Of a DNA stretch of 49,059 nt, positions 35,587 to 41,491 are shown piece after piece. Location: the IMG/VR virus record IMGVR_UViG_3300042923_001772, positions 1 through 49,059 of that record; one strand, 5' to 3'. The notes beneath the pieces were generated by a model. That model was not told the DNA's origin. It did no database searches and worked only from the letters and a program-made list of their open reading frames with translations. A program made the translations under genes and the position numbers. The DNA is from a virus. Numbering within the stretch: the first letter of the stretch is position 1; each line of letters begins with the position of its first letter.

Positions 35587-35796
35587 ATGAAGCGAGCTCA
35601 AATAAATATTCGTATAAGAGATACAATCATTCGTTACGTGATGAGATATTCTAGATTTCCTACGCGTAGAGCAATACAACTGCTAGCCAAAAGATATCAT
35701 GTTCCTAAACAAGTTGTTTCTGGAAATATATCTTGGATTGTAAGATCAAAGCAACTTAATATAATGCGCTGCAAGCCAAACTCGTACTTGTACTAA
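35587..35796 (+). CDS. Small basic helix-turn-helix-like protein
   Basis: A 69-residue, strongly basic protein: RIRDTIIRYVMRYSRFPTRRAIQLLAKRYHVPKQVVSGNISWIVRSKQL (in pieces). The segment RRAIQLLAKRYHVPKQVVSGNISWIV could form a helix-turn-helix with a winged end, as in small MarR/PadR-like or replication-control proteins. No family is recognised with certainty. It follows the DUF1413-type gene by 14 bases with TAGGAGG and shares its promoter and terminator, so the two probably act together. Confidence 0.65.
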   Translation: MKRAQINIRIRDTIIRYVMRYSRFPTRRAIQLLAKRYHVPKQVVSGNISWIVRSKQLNIMRCKPNSYLY

Positions 35797-35813
35797 CCTA
35801 TAATTATCATGAG

Positions 35814-35843
35814 GGATCCATATTTTCTGGATCCTTTTTTTTT
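35814..35843 (+). terminator. Terminator of the control cassette
   Basis: GGATCCA and TGGATCC form a perfect 7-bp stem with a 7-base loop, followed by eight or nine T residues. Confidence 0.88.
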
Positions 35844-35928
35844 ATGGTATTCACCATATCAATCATAAGAAATTAAGTTCACGACATTGAAAAGTCTTTA
35901 AAAATTATTTTTCCTTCCTTATATAAGC

Positions 35929-35961
35929 GACAGAAGACCTAAAAAATCTTCTGTCTTTTTT
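35929..35961 (+). terminator. Second rightward terminator
   Basis: GACAGAAGA and TCTTCTGTC form a perfect 9-bp stem followed by six T residues. The T-run merges into regulon element C. It insulates the rightward early operon from the control cassette; the 85 bases between the two terminators hold no gene. Confidence 0.85.
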
Positions 35962-35998
35962 CGTTCATTTCTGCTCTTAGTGTCCTGGGACTATTGAA
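35961..35998 (+). promoter_or_regulatory. Regulon element C
   Basis: TCGTTCATT, 10 bases, GTGTCCTGGGACTATTGA. It is the first of a tandem pair; the second starts exactly 81 bases later. An ATG nine bases after the element opens a 28-codon frame that runs through element D. Confidence 0.65.
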
Positions 35999-36040
35999 GG
36001 ACATGAAAAATGTGTTGTCTGAAAAAATCATAAAAGTTTT

Positions 36041-36079
36041 TTCGTTCAAACCACACAAAACTGTCCTGGGACTATTAGA
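36041..36079 (+). promoter_or_regulatory. Regulon element D (rightward replication operon)
   Basis: TTCGTTCAAA, 10 bases, CTGTCCTGGGACTATTAGA. It lies 37 bases before the first gene of the rightward operon. The leader has CCTCTCGGAAAGGAAGG, similar to the leader after element A. Confidence 0.7.
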
Positions 36080-36115
36080 AAGGAAGTAAATCCTCTCGGA
36101 AAGGAAGGTAACACC

Positions 36116-36289
36116 ATGCAGACACAGACGAATGAGGCTTCAAAAGATCAGCAACTTGATGAAGAACTTGCTGACACCCTCACAGCCATAAGCGTTGTAT
36201 CCAAGAGACTGGCTCAGAAAATCAAAGCCCTGTCTGCAAAGGAACAAGAAAAGAAGGAAGGAGGTACTCCTAATGAGCAAGATGAGTGA
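36116..36289 (+). CDS. Small acidic/helical protein (57 aa), first gene of rightward operon
   Basis: A 57-residue protein (starts MQTQTNEASKDQQLDEELAD, then TLTAISVVSKRLAQKIKAL, and a charged tail of K and E). I recognise no family. It is predicted to be one or two helices, perhaps a coiled coil. AAGGAAGG precedes the ATG. Its 3' end contains the AAGGAGG binding site and the first codons of the next gene, with a 17-base overlap. It lies right after elements C and D, so it should be among the first proteins made on induction. Confidence 0.7.
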   Translation: MQTQTNEASKDQQLDEELADTLTAISVVSKRLAQKIKALSAKEQEKKEGGTPNEQDE

Positions 36290-36602
36290 ACTTAGTCAGG
36301 TTATTGCTGAACTTAAGGACTGCGGTAAATCTCTCATTAACATTGCTGACTCGCTTACAGAGATTTTCTCAAGTACAGATGTCGAGCCCGAGGATGTTAT
36401 AGAAAGACCTGCAATACCGCCAGAGGAACCGAAACCAGAGTATTCATTCTTAGATGTTCGTAAGAAGTTTACAGAAATGTCTAGAGCCGGATACACAGAA
36501 GCGATTAAAGGGCTTCTGAAAAAATACGGTGCGGAGAAGCTCTCCAGCGTAGACCCGTCACAGTATGCCGCATTACTTGCGGAAGCGGAGGCAATTAAAT
36601 GA
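36273..36602 (+). CDS. Conserved-type phage protein of unknown function (109 aa)
   Basis: A 109-residue protein in two parts. The N-terminal helix is SKMSELSQVIAELKDCGKSLINIADSLTEIF, followed by a P/E-rich linker. The C-terminal domain has YSFLDVRKKFTEMSRAGYTEAIKGLLKKYGAEKLSSVDPSQYAALLAEAE (in pieces). That second domain (F...SR.G......LL.KYGA..LS.(I/V)DP..Y..L..EAE) recurs in clostridial prophages directly ahead of DUF2800 genes; database names for it are unreliable. It may be an accessory to the DUF2800/DUF2815 pair. The frame is open from 36195, but AAGGAGG eight bases before 36273 fixes the start. The stop overlaps the next ATG. Confidence 0.75.
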   Translation: MSKMSELSQVIAELKDCGKSLINIADSLTEIFSSTDVEPEDVIERPAIPPEEPKPEYSFLDVRKKFTEMSRAGYTEAIKGLLKKYGAEKLSSVDPSQYAALLAEAEAIK

Positions 36603-37723
36603 GTGTAAAACATGCCCTACTTTCAGCTTCATCCGCGCACAGGTGGATATCTTGTCCGCCATCGGCACTACTTAGTAAGAAGTTCGAAGATACTTCCAGC
36701 AGCTTTGCACAGGAAGGCACTGATGCCCATGCACTCGCGCAATATAAGCTTGAAAAATTGCTGGGACTTGATACAAAGGACCCAACTGAATCCTTAAACT
36801 TCTACGATGAGGAAATGAACAGCCATGCCGAATATTACGCATCCTTTGTACTTGAACAGCTTGAGGCAGCGAAAGAAACCTGTGCTGACTCTCAGATACT
36901 TATAGAGCAGAAGCTTGATTTCTCAAGATATGTCCCTGAAGGTTATGGCTATGTTGACTGTCTGATTATCGCAGACGGCACTCTCACCGTAATTGACTAT
37001 AAATACGGACTCGGAATCGAAGTATCATCTGAAAGAAATCCGCAAATGCTCTGCTATGCTCTTGGAGGCTTGGCTCTTTTCGATGGCATTTACGACATCG
37101 ACCAAATCCACCTTATTATCTATCAGCCGCGTAGAGAAAACATAAGCGAGCACAGCATCTCTAAGAGCGAACTAATCAAGTGGGCTGAAGAAGTTTTGGC
37201 TCCTACTGCACAGCTTGCTATCAAGGGTGAAGGTGAATACATGGCTGGTGAACACTGCCAGTTCTGCAAGGCTAAAGCTACTTGCAGGAAGCGTGCTGAA
37301 TACTATCTGGAGCTCGCAAAGTATGACTTTGAGGAACCTGCCACTCTCGATAATGATGAAATAGCAGCTATCCTTACAAAAGCAGATGAGCTGGTTTCCT
37401 GGGCCAACGATGTCAAGGAATATGCTCTGAAGGAAGCTCTGAACGGTACTAAGTTTGAAGGTTTCAAAGTAGTCGCTGGTCGTTCTAACAGAAAGTTCAC
37501 CGACGAAGCTGCTGTAGCTGATGTAGTTATTGCAGCCGGAAAATATCCATATGAGAAGAAACTGCTTGGTATCACAGCCATGACAGCGCTTCTCGGCAAG
37601 AAAACATTTGAAGATATTCTCGGTAGCCTAACCTATAAGCCACCTGGAAAACCGGTCCTTGTTACCGCTTATGACAAGAGGCCTGAATTCAACTCGGCAT
37701 TTGAAGATTTTAATGAAAATTAA
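36599..37723 (+). CDS. DUF2800 protein, PD-(D/E)XK (Cas4/RecB-like) nuclease
   Basis: A 374-residue protein. It starts ASSAHRWISCPPSALLSKKF, the usual N-terminal block of this family, followed by EGTDAHALAQYKLE. The nuclease core has GYVDCLIIADGTLTVIDYKYG, where Asp and D.K form the PD-(D/E)XK site. A C-terminal cysteine group (HCQFCKAKATCRKRAEYY) resembles the iron-sulfur cluster site of Cas4/AddB-like nucleases. It is likely a single-strand exonuclease for recombination-dependent replication, working with the DUF2815 protein encoded 14 bases downstream. Its ATG overlaps the previous stop by 4 bases. Confidence 0.88.
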   Translation: MSVKHALLSASSAHRWISCPPSALLSKKFEDTSSSFAQEGTDAHALAQYKLEKLLGLDTKDPTESLNFYDEEMNSHAEYYASFVLEQLEAAKETCADSQILIEQKLDFSRYVPEGYGYVDCLIIADGTLTVIDYKYGLGIEVSSERNPQMLCYALGGLALFDGIYDIDQIHLIIYQPRRENISEHSISKSELIKWAEEVLAPTAQLAIKGEGEYMAGEHCQFCKAKATCRKRAEYYLELAKYDFEEPATLDNDEIAAILTKADELVSWANDVKEYALKEALNGTKFEGFKVVAGRSNRKFTDEAAVADVVIAAGKYPYEKKLLGITAMTALLGKKTFEDILGSLTYKPPGKPVLVTAYDKRPEFNSAFEDFNEN

Positions 37724-37737
37724 GGAGGAAATAAATT

Positions 37738-38301
37738 ATGACAAAGACAGTTAATCCGTTAAAAGTAGTTACTGGTCCTGATACCCGTTGGAGCTATGTG
37801 AATGCATGGGAGCCTAAATCTATAAATGGTGGCACTCCAAAGTATAGTGTATCTCTCATTATCCCTAAGTCCGACACTAAGACAATCGCTAAGATAAAAG
37901 CTGCGATTGAAGCAGCTTACCACGAAGGTGAAGGCAAGCTCAAAGGCAATGGCCGTACAGTTCCGCCTCTTGCTACACTAAAAACTCCTCTTCGCGATGG
38001 CGATGCAGAACGACCTGATGATCCTGCTTATGCAAACGCATATTTTATGAATGCCAACAACAGCTCTGCGCCTGGCATCGTAGATGCAGACTGTCAGCCT
38101 ATCATCGAGCGCTCTGAGATTTATTCCGGCGTTTATGGACGTGCCAGTCTAAACTTCTACGCATTCAACACCAACGGAAATAAGGGCATCGCTTGTTCCC
38201 TTAATAACCTTCAGAAGATCCGCGATGGTGAGCATCTTGGTGGTAAGTCAAATGCCGAAGATGACTTTGCTACTGAGGATGATGAAGACTTCCTTTCCTA
38301 A
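37738..38301 (+). CDS. DUF2815 protein, ssDNA-binding-like
   Basis: A 187-residue protein. TRWSYVNAWEPKSINGGTPKYSVSLIIPKSDTKTIAKIKAAIEAAYHEG (in pieces), LKTPLRDGD, and IIERSEIYSGVYGRASLNFYAFNTNGNKGIACSLNNLQKIRDGE fit DUF2815, which is thought to adopt an OB fold like T7 gp2.5 ssDNA-binding protein. The acidic tail (NAEDDFATEDDEDFLS) is a hallmark of phage and bacterial SSBs that contact partner proteins. Pairing with the DUF2800 nuclease and polymerase supports a role in replication and recombination. Confidence 0.87.
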   Translation: MTKTVNPLKVVTGPDTRWSYVNAWEPKSINGGTPKYSVSLIIPKSDTKTIAKIKAAIEAAYHEGEGKLKGNGRTVPPLATLKTPLRDGDAERPDDPAYANAYFMNANNSSAPGIVDADCQPIIERSEIYSGVYGRASLNFYAFNTNGNKGIACSLNNLQKIRDGEHLGGKSNAEDDFATEDDEDFLS

Positions 38302-38319
38302 ACGGTAACTAAGAACCCG

Positions 38320-38341
38320 GGTGGTAGGAATACCTGCCACC
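38320..38341 (+). other. Hairpin after the ssDNA-binding gene
   Basis: GGTGGTAGG and CCTGCCACC pair over 9 positions (one G-U) with an AATA loop. No T-run follows, so it may protect the upstream mRNA or attenuate rather than terminate. Confidence 0.5.
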
Positions 38342-38371
38342 TAAGACAATCAAAGAAATGAGGTAAATCAT

Positions 38372-38524
38372 ATGGAAACTATTCTTGTTATTGAAGCTAT
38401 TACTTTGTTCGGTATTTTTAACATTGGAGCACTACTTTTGCTCGTAAATGAGATTAATGACACCATCAAAAAGCACAAGAAAGAGAAAGCAAAGAAAAAC
38501 TTTGATCCACTCGATAAGTTTTAA
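38372..38524 (+). CDS. Small single-pass membrane protein (50 aa)
   Basis: A 50-residue protein: METILVIEAITLFGIFNIGA then LLLLVNEINDT, then a very basic tail of about 12 lysines and histidines ending in NFDPLDKF. The hydrophobic stretch of about 25 residues is one membrane helix with the positive tail inside the cell. GAGGT lies seven bases before the ATG. It sits between two hairpins, ahead of the polymerase gene. No family is recognised; membrane anchoring of replication or host takeover are both possible. Confidence 0.65.
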   Translation: METILVIEAITLFGIFNIGALLLLVNEINDTIKKHKKEKAKKNFDPLDKF

Positions 38525-38530
38525 TTGCTC

Positions 38531-38556
38531 GGGCGGTGGCACTCCTGCTGCCGCCC
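38531..38556 (+). other. GC-rich hairpin before the polymerase gene
   Basis: GGGCGG and CCGCCC form the base of a hairpin with an imperfect inner TGGCA/TGCTG part, followed by TTATTCTATT. It is a weak terminator or attenuator between the small membrane protein and polymerase genes. Confidence 0.5.
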
Positions 38557-38580
38557 TTATTCTATTGAAAGGATGATGTT

Positions 38581-40572
38581 ATGGAAGATATAAAGACACT
38601 TTCTATTGACCTTGAAACTTACTCAGACGTGGACCTTAGCAAATGCGGTGTATATCGATATGCAGAATCTCCAAACTTTGAAGTCCTCCTGTTTGGTTAT
38701 GCAGTTAATGGCGGTGCGGTACATGTTATTGACTTAGCCTTAGGGGAGAAAGTCCCAGAAGACATATTAAATGCACTAACCGATGTTAACATAATTAAAT
38801 GGGCATTTAATGCTTCTTTCGAACGTGTCTGTTTATCCTATTGGCTTCGAAAACATTACCCAGATAAGTTTAGTAGCTACAGCACCCCAGAAGACACTGT
38901 TGGAGGTTACCTTGACCCATCTTCTTGGCGTTGCAGCATGATATGGGCTGCTTATATGGGCTTACCGCTTTCACTTGAAGGCGTTGGTTCAGTTCTAAAT
39001 CTAGGTGAACAGAAACTAAAAGGCGGCAAAGATCTCATCAAATATTTCTGTGTTCCATGCAAGGCAACCAAAATAAACGGTGGCCGTACTCGCAACCTGC
39101 CTGCACATGATATGGAAAAATGGTCCTTATTTAAGAAATACAATGTCCGAGATGTTGAAGTTGAACAAGCAGTTAAGAAGCGGCTAGAAAGCTATCCGGT
39201 ACCTGAGTTTATTTGGGATGAATACCATCTGGATCAAGGGATAAATGACAGAGGTATCCTACTAGATATGTCTGTCGTTAAAAACGCCATTGTATTTGAT
39301 GAGAGATCGAAAGAAGAACTCACTGCAGCAATGAAGGAACTTACTAACCTTGATAATCCAAACAGCGTTTTGCAGATAAAACAGTGGCTTTCAGATAATG
39401 GCGTTGAGACCGAATCACTTGATAAAAAGAAAGTCACAGACCTAATAAAGACTGTACCAGAGGAGCAACGTGACGTGCTTCAAATTCGCCAACAGCTTGC
39501 AAAAAGTAGCGTTAAAAAGTATCAGGCCATGCAAAACACCGTCTGCTTAGATGGCAGGGCTCGTGGCATGTTTCAATTTTATGGTGCTTCACGTTCTGGC
39601 CGCTGGGCAGGCAGACATATACAACTGCAAAATCTTCCTCAGAACCATATCCCTGATTTGGAAGATGCACGGTCCCTTGTAAAGCTTGGAGATTATGATG
39701 CAGTAAAACTTCTTTATGAAGATGTGCCGGATACTCTCTCTCAGCTTATCCGAACCGCTTTTATTCCAAGACCAGGATACAAATTTATTGTATGCGACTT
39801 TAGTGCTATCGAGGCTAGGGTTCTCTCCTTCTTAGCCAGGGAGCACTGGCGATTAGACGTATTTGAAAATGATGGTGATATCTACTGCGCTTCCGCTTCT
39901 GCCATGTTCCATGTACCGGTTGAGAAGCACGGAATAAATAGCCACCTCCGTCAAAAAGGCAAAATCGCAGAATTGGCACTTGGATATGGCGGTAGTGTTG
40001 GTGCACTTAAGGCTATGGGCGCGTTGGAGATGGGCCTTACTGAAGAAGAATTGCAGCCGCTGGTTGATTCTTGGAGAGCATCAAACCCAAATATTACTAA
40101 GCTGTGGTGGGATGTTGACAGAAATGTTAAAGAAGCTGTTCGTTTAAGAACACATACCAAAACACATGGCATTAATTTCTACTACCAAAAGGGTATGCTG
40201 TTTATTGAGCTTCCTTCCGGCAGAAGACTTTCCTATGTAAAGCCTAAGATCGAACAGAACCAGTTCGGCGGTGAGTCTGTCACATACGAAGGGACCGGTA
40301 ATACTAAGAAGTGGGAGCGTATAGAAAGTTACGGCCCGAAGTTTACGGAAAATGTTGTCCAGGCAATCAGCCGGGATATCCTGGCCTACGCTATGAAAAC
40401 ACTTCGTCATTGCTTTATCTGTGGTCACGTCCATGACGAGTTAATTATTGAATGTAGTAAGGATGCTTCCCTTGAAGTAGTTTGTAAGCAGATGGGAAGA
40501 ACTCCGCCCTGGATGAAAGGTTTGGCACTAAGAGCAGACGGTTATGAGACACTATTTTATAAGAAAGATTAA
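38581..40572 (+). CDS. Family A DNA polymerase with 3'-5' exonuclease domain
   Basis: A 663-residue replicative polymerase. Exonuclease domain: SIDLETYSDVDL (Exo I, residues about 8-19), WAFNASFERVC (Exo II) and YNVRDVEVEQAV (Exo III). Polymerase domain: VCDFSAIEARVLSFLA (motif A, about 403, with the catalytic Asp), RQKGKIAELALGYGGSVGAL (motif B, about 458) and HVHDELIIE (motif C, about 613). Between exonuclease and motif A, GASRSGRWAGRHIQLQNLP is the usual conserved block. There is no 5' nuclease domain, as in other phage PolA-like enzymes. It is last in the rightward early operon. Confidence 0.95.
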   Translation: MEDIKTLSIDLETYSDVDLSKCGVYRYAESPNFEVLLFGYAVNGGAVHVIDLALGEKVPEDILNALTDVNIIKWAFNASFERVCLSYWLRKHYPDKFSSYSTPEDTVGGYLDPSSWRCSMIWAAYMGLPLSLEGVGSVLNLGEQKLKGGKDLIKYFCVPCKATKINGGRTRNLPAHDMEKWSLFKKYNVRDVEVEQAVKKRLESYPVPEFIWDEYHLDQGINDRGILLDMSVVKNAIVFDERSKEELTAAMKELTNLDNPNSVLQIKQWLSDNGVETESLDKKKVTDLIKTVPEEQRDVLQIRQQLAKSSVKKYQAMQNTVCLDGRARGMFQFYGASRSGRWAGRHIQLQNLPQNHIPDLEDARSLVKLGDYDAVKLLYEDVPDTLSQLIRTAFIPRPGYKFIVCDFSAIEARVLSFLAREHWRLDVFENDGDIYCASASAMFHVPVEKHGINSHLRQKGKIAELALGYGGSVGALKAMGALEMGLTEEELQPLVDSWRASNPNITKLWWDVDRNVKEAVRLRTHTKTHGINFYYQKGMLFIELPSGRRLSYVKPKIEQNQFGGESVTYEGTGNTKKWERIESYGPKFTENVVQAISRDILAYAMKTLRHCFICGHVHDELIIECSKDASLEVVCKQMGRTPPWMKGLALRADGYETLFYKKD

Positions 40573-40578
40573 AAGAAA

Positions 40579-40619
40579 GGCGGTACTGACTTTTACATCA
40601 GCACCGTCTATTTTATTAT
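40579..40619 (+). terminator. Terminator between convergent polymerase and sigma-like genes
   Basis: GGCGGT-A-CTGA pairs with TCAG-C-ACCGTC around an 8-base loop, followed on the plus strand by TATTTTATT. A purine-rich AAAAGAAAG on the other side would give a weaker T-run for the minus strand, so it may work both ways. Confidence 0.7.
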
Positions 40620-40622
40620 GCT

Positions 40623-41120
40623 TTAGATATAGTCTTCCAGACGATCTCTTAAGGATGCCATCAGCTTTTTAAACTGATACTCAAAACTCGACTGCGGAAT
40701 TGACATAATTCTAGCGATTTCACGCTTCGAACGGCCCTCCATAAGTAGTTCGCAGATACGCTGACTATTGGGATCTAGTTCCTCAAGAGCCATAAAGAGC
40801 TCTTCAAGAAGTATCTTTTCTGCAACAATCTCTGCAACATCCTGTGCGTGGTCCTCAACGCTATATCCAGCTTCTTCGAGACCATCTAGTGAAAGGACGC
40901 TGCCTTCCTTAGTGCGACTACATTTAGAGCAATCTTCTGTGCATCTTTTAAGTCCACCCTTACCATTACTAACCTGACAAATTTTCTGCCGATCATTACG
41001 CTTGTGCTCAGCCCAGATCGGACGTTTGTAGGCCCTGTACACCTCTTCGGTAACCTTCACCTCTTGACCATCGATGGTGAGATAATACTTCTTTGTTTCC
41101 TTATTGACTGTGTTTAACAT
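40623..41120 (-). CDS. Sigma-70 region 4-like transcription factor
   Basis: A 165-residue protein. The N-terminal half (KYYLTIDGQEVKVTEEVYRAYKRPIWAEHKRNDRQK, in pieces) and the cysteine cluster KRCTEDCSKCSRTKEG are typical of sigma-like proteins of clostridial conjugative elements and phages. The C-terminal part, LEELDPNSQRICELLMEGRSKREIARIMSIPQSSFEYQFKKLMASLRDRL (in pieces), is a region 4 helix-turn-helix. Region 2 is absent, so it is probably an activator or partial sigma. The frame opens at 41198, but GGAAGGA five bases before the ATG at 41120 marks the start. A hairpin partly covers that binding site, and a long structured leader lies upstream, which suggests translational control. Confidence 0.85.
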   Translation of the reverse strand: MLNTVNKETKKYYLTIDGQEVKVTEEVYRAYKRPIWAEHKRNDRQKICQVSNGKGGLKRCTEDCSKCSRTKEGSVLSLDGLEEAGYSVEDHAQDVAEIVAEKILLEELFMALEELDPNSQRICELLMEGRSKREIARIMSIPQSSFEYQFKKLMASLRDRLEDYI

Positions 41121-41154
41121 TTTTTGTCCTTCCCGCCTTTGGGAGAGAACTATC

Positions 41155-41278
41155 GCAAGGACACAGTCAGGTCTTTTCTGGTACCTCAACTTCGGCAAAA
41201 AGAGCGCAACGAAGTAAGGGTACAGGGTTGTAGATTTGCTCTTTTTACTAGAGTTCTACCAACCGTATGTATCCTTGC
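41155..41278 (-). ncRNA. Structured RNA in the leader of the sigma-like gene
   Basis: Read on the minus strand. P1 is an 11-bp stem, GCAAGGATACA (41278-41268) with TGTGTCCTTGC (41165-41155), one G-U. P2 is 9 bp with one bulged G, GGTT-G-GTAGA (41264-41255) with TCTAC-AACC (41234-41226). P3 is CTG-TACC (41225-41219) with GGTA-C-CAG (41185-41178), continued by ACTTCG (41215-41210) with CGAAGT (41194-41189). The P2 loop has AAAAAGAGC (41246-41238), perfectly complementary to GCTCTTTTT (41205-41197) in the P3 loop, a 9-bp kissing interaction. In all, 42 base pairs fit in 124 bases. The P1 G-U pair would be A-C on the other strand. I cannot match it to a known class. Confidence 0.72.
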
Positions 41279-41286
41279 CTAAGTTG

Positions 41287-41350
41287 CGCACCCGAAGGCT
41301 TAGATTTATTTGAAGCTTTAAGCTTCTATAAATATCATACTTCGGATGCG
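41287..41350 (-). ncRNA. Long upstream hairpin of the same leader
   Basis: Minus strand: CGCATCCGAAG (41350-41340) pairs with CTTCGGGTGCG (41297-41287), 11 bp with one G-U. Inside, ATTTAT pairs with ATAAAT, and GAAGCTT with AAGCTTC (palindrome at 41312-41326). It stacks directly 5' of the three-way-junction RNA. Confidence 0.65.
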
Positions 41351-41378
41351 ATCTTTCTTCGCAGAACGGTGAGTTCCG

Positions 41379-41407
41379 ATTTTATGGTATAAAAAAAGGC
41401 CTTACAA
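41379..41407 (-). promoter_or_regulatory. Promoter of the structured leader and sigma-like gene
   Basis: Minus strand: TTGTAA (41407-41402), a 17-base spacer and TAAAAT (41384-41379). The spacer holds the T-run of the upstream terminator. It gives a leader of about 250 bases before the sigma-like ATG. Confidence 0.6.
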
Positions 41408-41427
41408 CCATCTCTGGTCATAAAGCC
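41391..41427 (-). terminator. Terminator upstream of the sigma-like unit
   Basis: Minus strand: GGCTTTATGACCA and TGGTTGTAAGGCC pair over 13 positions (three G-U pairs) around GAGA and run into seven T residues. The G-U pairs would be A-C on the plus strand, fixing the direction. Confidence 0.85.
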
Positions 41428-41446
41428 ATGTTAATCCATGTTCAAA

Positions 41447-41467
41447 ACCGGAAGTGTGAGTTCCGGT
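41447..41467 (-). terminator. Terminator-like hairpin after the ImmA/IrrE-type gene
   Basis: ACCGGAA and TTCCGGT form a perfect 7-bp stem with a 7-base loop; on the minus strand TTTTG follows. It is 24 bases after the stop of the metallopeptidase gene, followed by the stronger terminator at 41391-41427. Confidence 0.65.
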
Positions 41468-41491
41468 CCAAACAAAACTTTTTAAATAAAT

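Noticed and set aside
35844-35928. A gene between the two terminators after the control cassette
   Set aside because: No frame with a binding site was found; the stretch is AT-rich and bounded by terminators.
41155-41278. Purine riboswitch identity for the kissing-loop RNA
   Set aside because: Only the overall architecture is similar. The element is nearly twice as long, the loop-loop pairing is too long, and the conserved purine-riboswitch core is not seen.
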